From contig NZ_FNET01000010.1 in NCBI RefSeq assembly GCF_900100275.1, forward strand, positions 62,001 through 126,000: a stretch of DNA of 64,000 nucleotides, read 5' to 3'. Below the pieces are notes generated by a model, which was given only the letters and a program-made list of their open reading frames with translations, ran no database searches and was not told where the DNA came from. Position 1 is the stretch's first letter, and each line of letters opens with the position of its first letter. Shown here in pieces: positions 25,684-33,143 of the stretch. The translations under genes and the position numbers were made by a program. The DNA is from Lentzea albidocapillata subsp. violacea (lineage in GTDB: Bacteria > Actinomycetota > Actinomycetes > Mycobacteriales > Pseudonocardiaceae).

Positions 25684-27260
25684 GTCCGGGCACCGATGCC
25701 CGAGATCGCCCGGACTTCCATCTCCGCCGCCTTGGCGGCCATCTCCGGCTCGGGCTTGGAGAAGATCGTGGCGAGGAACCCGCACAGGAACGAGAACGGG
25801 ATCGACACCAGGCCGGGGTTGCCGAGCGGGAACCACGCGAAGTCCACGTCCGGGAAGATCGACGTCTTCACGCCCGACATCACCGGCGAGAAGATGATCA
25901 GCACCAGGCACGAGCCCAGGCCGCCGTAGATGCTCCACAGCGTGCCGGTGGTGTTGAAGCGCCGCCAGAAGATCGTGTAGAGGATCGTCGACAGGTTCGC
26001 CGAGGCGGCCAGCGCCAGCGCCAGCGACACGAGGAACGCGACGTTCTGCCCGTTCGCCGCGATGCCGCCGATGATCGACAGGATGCCGACCACCACGGCC
26101 GTCAGCCGCGCGACCCGGATCTCCCTGCGGGGTTCGGCGTTGCCGCGCTTGATCACGTTCGCGTAGACGTCGTGCGCGAACGAGGCGGAGGCCGCCAGCG
26201 TCAGGCCGGCGACGACCGCGAGGATCGTGGCGAAGGCGACGGCGGACACGAGGCCGAGCAGCACCTCGCCACCGATCTCGAACGCGAGCAGCGGCGCGGC
26301 GGAGTTCTCGCCACCCGGTGCCGCGGCGATCTTGTCGGTGCCGACCAGGGCCATCGCGCCGAAGCCGATCACCAGCGTGCACAGGTAGAAGATGACCATC
26401 GTCCAGGTCGCCCACACGACCGAACGACGAGCCTCGGCGGCGTTCGGCACGGTGTAGAAGCGCATCAGCACGTGGGGCAGTGACGCGATACCGAGCACCA
26501 GTGACAGCGCCAGCGAGACGAAGTCCAGTTTGGACATAGCGCTGAAGCCGTACTTGGCGCCCGGATCCAGCACCGCCTCGCCGAGTTTGTTGTTCTCGGT
26601 GGCCTGCGCCATGATCGCCGACAGGCTGAACCCGAACTTGCCCAGCAGGAAGACGCTCATCAGCGTCACGCAGAGCAGCAGCAGGACGGCCTTGATGATC
26701 TGCACCCAGGTCGTGCCCTTCATGCCGCCGATCAGCACGTAGAGCACCATCACCATGCCGACCAGGGCGATCAGGATCGCCTGGCCCCACTTCGAGGTCA
26801 CGTTGAGCAGCAACGCGATCAGGCCGCCGGCGCCCGCCATCTGCGCGATCATGTAGAAGAACGAGATCACCAGCGTCGCGTTCGCCGCGGCCGCGCGGAC
26901 CGGGCGCTGCCTCATCCGGAACGCCAGCACGTCGCCGACGGTGAAGCGGCCGGTGTTGCGCAGGCCCTCCGCGATCAGCAGCAGGCCGACCAGCCACGCG
27001 ACGACCCAGCCCACGGAGTAGAGGAAGCCGTCGTAGCCGTGTGCCGCGATGCCGCCGGAGATGCCGAGGAACGACGCGGCGGACAGGAAGTCACCGGACA
27101 GCGCCACGCCGTTCTGGGCGCCGGTGAACGAGCTGCCGGCGGCGTAGTAGTCCGACGCCGTCACGTTCCGGCTCGAAGCGCGGTAGACGATGTAAAGGGT
27201 GATCAGGACGAACACCGCGAAGACGCTGAGGTTCAGCACCGGGTTGCCGGTGGTGGGCAT
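25680..27260 (-). CDS. Cation/acetate symporter (ActP-like SSS family)
   Basis: This 526-residue sodium:solute symporter of the ActP group has about 13 membrane helices. Features include SASDYYAAG-like ASDYYAAGSSFTGAQNGVALSGDFLSAASFLG, IGGMKGTTWVQIIKAVLLL and SLPHVLMRFYTVPNAAEARRS, all typical of acetate/glycolate permeases. It takes up short monocarboxylates with sodium or protons. It lies immediately downstream (3 bp) of the DUF485 gene in a two-gene operon, the conserved yjcH-actP arrangement. Its stop overlaps the convergent response regulator stop by 4 bp. Confidence 0.93.
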   Translation of the reverse strand: MPTTGNPVLNLSVFAVFVLITLYIVYRASSRNVTASDYYAAGSSFTGAQNGVALSGDFLSAASFLGISGGIAAHGYDGFLYSVGWVVAWLVGLLLIAEGLRNTGRFTVGDVLAFRMRQRPVRAAAANATLVISFFYMIAQMAGAGGLIALLLNVTSKWGQAILIALVGMVMVLYVLIGGMKGTTWVQIIKAVLLLLCVTLMSVFLLGKFGFSLSAIMAQATENNKLGEAVLDPGAKYGFSAMSKLDFVSLALSLVLGIASLPHVLMRFYTVPNAAEARRSVVWATWTMVIFYLCTLVIGFGAMALVGTDKIAAAPGGENSAAPLLAFEIGGEVLLGLVSAVAFATILAVVAGLTLAASASFAHDVYANVIKRGNAEPRREIRVARLTAVVVGILSIIGGIAANGQNVAFLVSLALALAASANLSTILYTIFWRRFNTTGTLWSIYGGLGSCLVLIIFSPVMSGVKTSIFPDVDFAWFPLGNPGLVSIPFSFLCGFLATIFSKPEPEMAAKAAEMEVRAISGIGART

Positions 27261-27263
27261 GAC

Positions 27264-27680
27264 TTACTCCTCGACGCCTGTCTTCTCGGCGAGCAATTTC
27301 CGCTGCGGGTCCAGCCGTCGCTTTGCGTAACGGGCATAACCGAGCGTGATGATGATCGAAGTCACAAACTGTCCGAGGCCCAGCAGGATGCCGAGGTTGA
27401 TCACGCCGATCACCTTGGTGCTGACGAAGTCTTTCGCGTACGCGGACAGCAGTACGAAGGTCAGGTAGGACGCGAGGAAAAGCGCGGTCATCGGGAAGAC
27501 GAAAGTCGTGAGCCGGCGGCGGAGAGTGCGGAATTCCTCGGTCTGCCGAATCAGCTCGAACTTCGGGGTGCCGTCGGAATGGATGTACGACAAAGTCTCC
27601 GGGTCGTCGAACGACGCGAAACCCCGGATTTCCCGGTACTCGTGCTGTGCTTCGCCAGGCGACCTCATCGCCTTGGTCAT
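27264..27680 (-). CDS. DUF485 membrane protein (YjcH-like)
   Basis: A 138-residue protein with a long N-terminal cytoplasmic region (about 55 residues) and a DUF485 domain with two membrane helices: TFVFPMTALFLASYLTFVLLSAY and VIGVINLGILLGLGQFVTSIIIT. DUF485 proteins are small partners of ActP-type symporters, with unknown mechanism. The ATG at 27680 is chosen for its GGGGCAGGG leader; an upstream in-frame start at 27710 is possible. It is the first gene of the symporter operon. Confidence 0.9.
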   Translation of the reverse strand: MTKAMRSPGEAQHEYREIRGFASFDDPETLSYIHSDGTPKFELIRQTEEFRTLRRRLTTFVFPMTALFLASYLTFVLLSAYAKDFVSTKVIGVINLGILLGLGQFVTSIIITLGYARYAKRRLDPQRKLLAEKTGVEE

Positions 27681-27800
27681 GTACCCCTGCCCCTCGTGTG
27701 CGGCGCCCACTGTAGCGCTCTCACGTGTGCGGTCAACCTGACGGATACCGCCGGAAACGGACGAAACCGGACTGAATGCCGACGCTTCATTCGTCTCAAA

Positions 27801-27855
27801 TGGTTCGAACCAGGCTTTGTATCAAGTGGATGGTCGGAGTTGCAGAAGGTGCAAC
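27801..27855. promoter_or_regulatory. Divergent promoter region with two palindromes
   Basis: The 264-bp gap between the DUF485/ActP operon and the OFA transporter contains a perfect 12-bp palindrome TGGTTCGAACCA at 27801-27812 and GTTGCA-n5-TGCAAC at 27839-27855. Either could be the operator of a shared carboxylate-responsive regulator. I see no gene in the gap. Confidence 0.5.
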
Positions 27856-27944
27856 ACCTGAAGCCTTGCTCAAGACCGTTGTCGCACGTGTGCACCTGGC
27901 CTAGGATCGATCGGTCCGCGTTATTGGTGACGGTTGGGGATAAA

Positions 27945-29381
27945 GTGGGGTTCTTAGCGCGCGAACGCCAAGTCGCGCCTCCCGGATGGAACCGCTGGCT
28001 CGTTCCACCCGCAGCTCTGGCGATTCATCTCTCCATTGGCCAGGCCTACGCCTGGAGCGTCTTCAAGACGCCGCTGGAGAAATCTCTCGGCATCACCGGA
28101 ACGCAGTCCGCACTGCCGTTCCAGCTCGGCATCGTGATGCTCGGGCTCTCCGCCGCCGTACTCGGTACGACGGTGGAACGCAGGGGCCCGCGCTGGGCCA
28201 TGCTGATGTCCCTGATCGCCTTCTGCTCCGGCCTGCTGATCTCGGCGGTCGGCGTGTGGGCCGGTCAGTACTGGGTCGTCGTCCTCGGCTACGGCCTCGT
28301 CGGCGGCATCGGTCTCGGCATCGGCTACATCTCGCCGGTCTCGACGCTGATCAAGTGGTTCCCCGACCGGCCGGGCATGGCGACCGGCATCGCGATCATG
28401 GGCTTCGGCGGCGGCGCGCTGATCGCGTCACCGTGGTCGACCTCGATGCTGACGGCGTTCGGCACCACCACGTCGGGCATCGGCAAGGCCTTCCTCGTGC
28501 ACGGCATCGCCTACGCGGTCTTCATGAGCGTCGGCGTGCTGCTGATCCGCCTGCCCTCCAAGGAGTTCACGGCCGAGAAGGCGGCGCTGCTCAAGGACAG
28601 GCCGAAGGCCAACGTCGGCTTCAACGTCTCCGCGAACAACGCGATCAAGACGCCGCAGTTCTGGCTGCTGTGGGTCGTGCTGTGCTTCAACGTCACCGCG
28701 GGCATCGGCATCCTGGAGAAGGCCGCGCCGATGCTGGTCGACTTCTTCAAGGAGTCCTCGACGCCCGTGGCCGCCACCGCGGCGACCGGTTTCGTGGCAC
28801 TGCTGTCCGCCGCGAACATGGCGGGCCGGTTCGTCTGGTCGTCCACTTCGGACATCGTGGGCCGCAAGAACATCTACCGCCTCTACCTCGGTGTCGGCGC
28901 GCTGCTCTACCTGGTGCTGCTGACGGCCGGCTCGACCAGCACGCCGCTGTTCGTGATCGCGGCGATGGTGATCCTGTCGTTCTACGGCGCGGGCTTCGCG
29001 ACCGTCCCGGCGTACCTGCGCGACCTGTTCGGCACCTACCAGGTCGGCGCGATCCACGGCCGCCTGCTCACCGCGTGGTCGGTGGCCGGCGTGCTCGGGC
29101 CGCTGATCGTCAACGCCATCGCGGACGCGGGCAAGAAGGCCGGGCACGTCGGCCCTGACTTGTACGCGACGTCGTTCTACATCATGATCGCGCTGCTGGT
29201 CGTCGGTTTCGTCGCGAACGAGTTGATCCGCCCGGTCGACCCGAGGTTCCACGAGCCCGAGGCCGCCGGGGAGACCGGCAAGCCCAGGGCGGGGGACGAG
29301 GCCACGGTCGCCAAGTGGAACGAGGCCGAAGCGGCCGATGCCGCCGAGAAGCAGGACGCGGAAGGCGTGGTGAAGAAGTGA
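27945..29381 (+). CDS. OFA-family MFS carrier (oxalate/formate antiporter-like)
   Basis: This 478-residue MFS protein of the oxalate:formate antiporter family has about 12 helices. The N-terminus NRWLVPPAALAIHLSIGQAYAWSVFKTPLEKSLG, the helix 4-5 motif GIGLGIGYISPVSTLIKWFPDRPGMATG and late YLRDLFGTYQVGAIHGRLLTAWS are characteristic. It probably exchanges a small carboxylate, consistent with the divergent ActP-type operon. GTG 27945 has a GGGGA leader; GTG 27927 is an alternative. It is followed with a 4-bp overlap by its small subunit. Confidence 0.9.
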   Translation: MGFLARERQVAPPGWNRWLVPPAALAIHLSIGQAYAWSVFKTPLEKSLGITGTQSALPFQLGIVMLGLSAAVLGTTVERRGPRWAMLMSLIAFCSGLLISAVGVWAGQYWVVVLGYGLVGGIGLGIGYISPVSTLIKWFPDRPGMATGIAIMGFGGGALIASPWSTSMLTAFGTTTSGIGKAFLVHGIAYAVFMSVGVLLIRLPSKEFTAEKAALLKDRPKANVGFNVSANNAIKTPQFWLLWVVLCFNVTAGIGILEKAAPMLVDFFKESSTPVAATAATGFVALLSAANMAGRFVWSSTSDIVGRKNIYRLYLGVGALLYLVLLTAGSTSTPLFVIAAMVILSFYGAGFATVPAYLRDLFGTYQVGAIHGRLLTAWSVAGVLGPLIVNAIADAGKKAGHVGPDLYATSFYIMIALLVVGFVANELIRPVDPRFHEPEAAGETGKPRAGDEATVAKWNEAEAADAAEKQDAEGVVKK

Positions 29382-29503
29382 GCTCACTCCAGGAAAGCCG
29401 ATCAAGCACGTTGTTGCTGGCCGGTGCGTGGCTGTGGGTGGGCCTGCCGCTCGCCTACGGCCTGTACCGGCTCTTCCTGAACGCGGCCAAGCTCTTCGTC
29501 TGA
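29378..29503 (+). CDS. MFS transporter small subunit
   Basis: A 41-residue single-helix membrane peptide (LLLAGAWLWVGLPLAYGLYRLF). Small proteins of this form directly downstream of OFA-family MFS genes are annotated as an MFS transporter small subunit. GTG 29378 overlaps the carrier's stop by 4 bp and its own stop overlaps the following sensor kinase start by one base. Confidence 0.8.
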   Translation: MSSLQESRSSTLLLAGAWLWVGLPLAYGLYRLFLNAAKLFV

Positions 29504-31593
29504 TGTTCAACGCGCTCGTCAACTGGCGCAACTGGCGCCTGCCGGTGAAGCTCGCCGCGGTGTTGATCGTTCCGGTCACCATCGCGGTGGGCTCCGGCGT
29601 GTTGCAGATCAACTCGCAGATCGACCGTGCCGAAACCTATGCGGCGCTGCAGCGACTGGTGAAGGTCCGGGCCGCCCTGATCCCCGTGATCGACGGCGTG
29701 CAGGCGGAACGGCGGATCGTCGCCGAGGGCGTCGGCCCACAGCTCCTGGCCGACCAGGTCAAGCGGACCGACGATGCCCGCACGGCGTTGCGCGTCCAGA
29801 TCGCGAAGACCTCGCTCGGCGAGGTCGTGACCGCTCGCATGAACGACGTGCAGGGCCGCATCGGCGACCTGCCCGCGTTGCGCGAACGGGCGGGCGACGA
29901 CGTGCCGGCCGTGATCAGGACCTACACCGAGCTCACCGACTCGTTGCTCGACGTGGACGAGGTCATCGCGAGCGAGTTCGGCGACGCAGCGCTCCTGCGC
30001 ACCGCCATGGGCCTGCACCACGTGGTGCAGGTGCGGGACCAGGTCCTGTACCAGCAGGCGGTCGTGCTGTCCGGGCTCACCCGCGGCCAGCTGACCACCG
30101 CGGAGGTGCGGGCGCTGGTCGAGTCGAACGTCAAGCTCGGCTACATCGCGGGCGAGTTCGCCGCGCTCGCCACCCCGGACCAGATGAGGACCTACGGCAA
30201 GGACTTCAACGGCCCGGACATCGAGGCCCAGCGCACGATGCTGGCCGCCGCGGTGCTGCACCCGACCTCGGACGCGCCCAGCACGGGCACCAACGCCGGC
30301 AAGCCTCCCAAGGCACTGCCGATCGCCGCGGCGGACTGGAGCAGGGCGACGGGCGCCGTCGCGACGTCGATGGGCAGCGTGGTCACGGGGTTGCAGGACG
30401 ACCTGCGCGGCACGGCGGACCGCCTGCGTGACGAGTCCAGCGACGCCGCCGGCACGGCGTCCGCGATCCTGTTCGCCAGCCTGATCCTGGCCGCCACCAT
30501 CGGGTTCGTCGTCGGCCGCTACCTGCTGCGTTCGCTGAACGCACTGCGCCGCTCCGCGCTCGACGTGGCCTGGGACAAACTTCCCGAAATGGTCGCGACC
30601 GGACGTGGCAGCACCGAGATCGAGCCCGTGCCGGTGCATACGACCGAGGAGTTCGGCCAGGTGGCGCGCGCGTTCGACGCGGTGCACCAGCAGGCCGTGA
30701 AGTCGGTCATCGAGCAGGCCGGCATGCGCGCGAACATGCGCAACATCTTCGTGAACCTCTCGCGGCGCAGCCAGAGCCTCGTCGAACGCCAGCTCAAGCT
30801 GATGGAGGAACTGGAGAAGTACGAGGAGGACCCGGACCAGCTCGCGAACCTCTTCAAGCTCGACCACCTCGCCACCCGCATGCGCCGCAACAACGAGAAC
30901 CTGATGGTGCTCTCCGGCGGCGACGTGGCCCGGCGGTTCCACAAGCCGATCCCACTCACCGACGTGCTGCGCGCGGCGGCCGCGGAGATCGAGCAGTACC
31001 AGCGGGTCATGGTGCACACGGCACCCAACGCCGAGGTCGTCGGTTACGTGGCGAGCGACCTGGTCCGCCTGCTCGCCGAACTCCTCGACAACGCGACGGC
31101 GTTCTCGCCGCCGCACACCCAGGTCGCGATCAGCGCGTCGATCGAGGCGGGCGACATCGTGCAGATCGACGTGGCCGACCACGGCATCGGCATCGACCCC
31201 GAGGCGCTCGAGGGCGTGAACCAGCGGCTCGCGGCCGCGGGTGAGGGTATGGACGTGCAGGTCTTCCGCGAAATGGGACTTTTTGTGGTGGGCAGGCTCG
31301 CCGCACGCCATCAGATCGTGGTACGTCTGGACGCACGACAAGGTGCCGGGACTCGCGCGATCGTGTTGGTTCCGGCCGAACTGGCACCACGGCGACAGGA
31401 GTCCTGGGAGTCTTTCCGAGGGGAGACGATCGAACGACGGCAAGCTTCGTGGTTCCAGCAGACGAGGCCGGCCGCCGCACCGCCGCCTCCCGCCGCACCC
31501 GCACGCCAGACGCCGGAATCGGCCCGAGGCTTCCTCGACGCGTTCCAGCGGGGTGTGCAACGCGGCCTTCCCGAAAACCAGGAGAGTCGATGA
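29503..31593 (+). CDS. Conservon-type sensor kinase with nitrate/nitrite-sensing domain (CvnA-like)
   Basis: A 696-residue membrane sensor. It has one helix at about 18-40, an extracytoplasmic NIT-type helical domain (about 45-320), a second helix at about 322-345, a HAMP-like segment, then a HisKA-less core with ANMRNIFVNLSRRSQSLVERQL and a HATPase domain including LLAELLDNATAFSPPHTQV and VADHGIGIDPEAL. The C-terminal tail is Pro/Ala rich. This is the first component of the actinobacterial conservon (cvn) system, a G-protein-linked signalling cassette. ATG 29503. Confidence 0.9.
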   Translation: MFNALVNWRNWRLPVKLAAVLIVPVTIAVGSGVLQINSQIDRAETYAALQRLVKVRAALIPVIDGVQAERRIVAEGVGPQLLADQVKRTDDARTALRVQIAKTSLGEVVTARMNDVQGRIGDLPALRERAGDDVPAVIRTYTELTDSLLDVDEVIASEFGDAALLRTAMGLHHVVQVRDQVLYQQAVVLSGLTRGQLTTAEVRALVESNVKLGYIAGEFAALATPDQMRTYGKDFNGPDIEAQRTMLAAAVLHPTSDAPSTGTNAGKPPKALPIAAADWSRATGAVATSMGSVVTGLQDDLRGTADRLRDESSDAAGTASAILFASLILAATIGFVVGRYLLRSLNALRRSALDVAWDKLPEMVATGRGSTEIEPVPVHTTEEFGQVARAFDAVHQQAVKSVIEQAGMRANMRNIFVNLSRRSQSLVERQLKLMEELEKYEEDPDQLANLFKLDHLATRMRRNNENLMVLSGGDVARRFHKPIPLTDVLRAAAAEIEQYQRVMVHTAPNAEVVGYVASDLVRLLAELLDNATAFSPPHTQVAISASIEAGDIVQIDVADHGIGIDPEALEGVNQRLAAAGEGMDVQVFREMGLFVVGRLAARHQIVVRLDARQGAGTRAIVLVPAELAPRRQESWESFRGETIERRQASWFQQTRPAAAPPPPAAPARQTPESARGFLDAFQRGVQRGLPENQESR

Positions 31594-31988
31594 GCACGCA
31601 GGTGGACCAGTTCGGCTGGCTGGTCACCAACTTCGCCGAACGCACCCCCGGCATCGAGCACGCCGTGGTGATCTCCGCGGACGGCCTGGTGTTGATCTCG
31701 TCCTCGAAGCTGCCGGCGCACGTCGCACCGCAGTTCGCGGCGATCGTGGCCGGCGTGGTCTCCCTCGCCGACTCGGCGTCGAAGTGCTTCGCCGGCGAGT
31801 CGGTGGTCCGCACGGTCGTGCAGATGGACAGAGGCGTGATGCTGCTGTCCTCGATCAGCGACGGCTCCGTCCTCGCCGTGCTGGCGTCGTCGTCGGCCGA
31901 CGTCGCGCAGATCGCCTACGAGATGACCGTCGTCGTGCGGCAGGTGGGCCAGCTGCTCACGCCCGAGCTGCGGGCAGAGCTCCTATGA
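31590..31988 (+). CDS. Roadblock/LC7-domain protein (CvnB-like)
   Basis: A 132-residue Roadblock/LC7 (MglB-like) protein: FGWLVTNFAERTPGIEHAVVISADGLVLISS at the start and GSVLAVLASSSADVAQIAYEMTVVVRQVG near the end. In conservons CvnB binds the kinase and acts as a partner or GAP for the CvnD GTPase. The ATG at 31590 overlaps the kinase stop by 4 bp, with GGAG at 31581-31584. Here no CvnD follows. Confidence 0.93.
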   Translation: MSTQVDQFGWLVTNFAERTPGIEHAVVISADGLVLISSSKLPAHVAPQFAAIVAGVVSLADSASKCFAGESVVRTVVQMDRGVMLLSSISDGSVLAVLASSSADVAQIAYEMTVVVRQVGQLLTPELRAELL

Positions 31989-32509
31989 GAGAGCCCGACG
32001 AACAGGTCAACTTCGGCGATCTGATCAGCGGTTTCAGCTTCGACAGCGAGCGGATCCGCAAGCGGGGCAAGAAGAAGGCCGAGCGTTCCGCGGAACCCGT
32101 GCGGGAGCCGGACCCGTACGCGACGCTGCCGTTCGAGCCGGTCCCGCCGCTGCCGTCCGTCGAGACGGGCGTCGAGTCGTCGTCGATCGTGCGCGCCTAC
32201 GCGTGGACCGGGGGGCGCACCACGTCCGACGTGCACCTGGAGATCGAGACCCTGGTCTCGGTCAACGAGTTCTCGTCCACGGCCGTGCGTCCGGAGCACC
32301 AGGACGTGCTGGCCCTGTGCACGCAGCCCCGTTCGGTGGCGGAGGTCGCCGCCCTGCGCGGACTGCCGCTGGGTGTCACGAGGGTGCTGCTCGGCGACAT
32401 GGCCGGGCACGGGCTGATCGACGTGCACCGGACTGCGTCGTCGTACGGCGGCGACAGGCCGGACGGAATGCTGCTGGAACGGGTGCTGGCAGGGCTTCGC
32501 CGCCTCTGA
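31985..32509 (+). CDS. DUF742 protein (CvnC-like)
   Basis: A 174-residue protein with a Lys/Arg-rich N-terminus (RIRKRGKKKAERS) and a C-terminal DUF742 winged-helix-like domain: IVRAYAWTGGRTTSDVHLEIETLVS, then PEHQDVLALCTQPRSVAEVAALRGLPLGVTRVLLGDM. This is the third conservon component; its exact role is unsettled. ATG 31985 overlaps the Roadblock gene by 4 bp. It is longer than usual at the N-terminus because of the charged extension. Confidence 0.92.
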   Translation: MREPDEQVNFGDLISGFSFDSERIRKRGKKKAERSAEPVREPDPYATLPFEPVPPLPSVETGVESSSIVRAYAWTGGRTTSDVHLEIETLVSVNEFSSTAVRPEHQDVLALCTQPRSVAEVAALRGLPLGVTRVLLGDMAGHGLIDVHRTASSYGGDRPDGMLLERVLAGLRRL

Positions 32510-32552
32510 GTGCCGCTGATACGGTCGGAAGACCTGTCTGGGGAGGTACGGA

Positions 32553-33143
32553 GTGGAGTTCCAGGATGTGGTCCGCCGCCGGCGGATGGTGCGCAGGTTC
32601 ACCGACGAGCCGGTCAGCGAGGAGAGCCTCCAGCGGATCATGCGCAACGCGGTGCGCGGTCCCTCGGCAGGGTTCTCGCAGGGCCAGGGGTTTCTCGTGC
32701 TGCGGGGCGAGCAGCTGCGGCGGCTCACCGAGATGTTCGAGTGGTGGAGCGGGGAAGACGCCAAGACGGCGCCCGTCGTCGTCATCCCGTTCTCGGCCAA
32801 GGAGGTCTACCTCGAGCGGTACGCGGAGGCCGACAAGGACTGGACCGGCCTGGCCGACGAGGACAGGTGGCCGGTGCCCTACTGGGACATCGACACCGGC
32901 ATGGCCGCGTTGCTGATCCTGCAGACGGCCGTGGACGAGGGCCTCGGCGCGGTGTTCTTCGGGACTGACAAGGAGACCTGGCCCGAGCTGCGCGCGGCCT
33001 TCGGCGTGCCGGATCGCTACGTGCCGATCGGCATGATCGCGATCGGGCACTCCGCCGAGGAGAGCGTCTCCGAGGGTGCCTCGCCGCTCAGGCGTAAGCG
33101 CAAGCTGTTCGACGAGGTCGTGCACTGGGGCCAGTGGCAGTGA
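32553..33143 (+). CDS. Nitroreductase-family flavoprotein
   Basis: A 196-residue FMN nitroreductase-fold protein: VVRRRRMVRRFTDEPVSEESL with the FMN-binding Arg cluster, RNAVRGPSAGFSQGQGFLVL and VPIGMIAIGHS. GTG 32553 is preceded by GGGGAGG at 32541-32547. The family includes NAD(P)H nitroreductases and F420-dependent or dehydrogenating homologues. It occupies the place where a conservon GTPase would be, 43 bp after the DUF742 gene, and overlaps the AfsR-like regulator by 4 bp. Confidence 0.88.
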   Translation: MEFQDVVRRRRMVRRFTDEPVSEESLQRIMRNAVRGPSAGFSQGQGFLVLRGEQLRRLTEMFEWWSGEDAKTAPVVVIPFSAKEVYLERYAEADKDWTGLADEDRWPVPYWDIDTGMAALLILQTAVDEGLGAVFFGTDKETWPELRAAFGVPDRYVPIGMIAIGHSAEESVSEGASPLRRKRKLFDEVVHWGQWQ

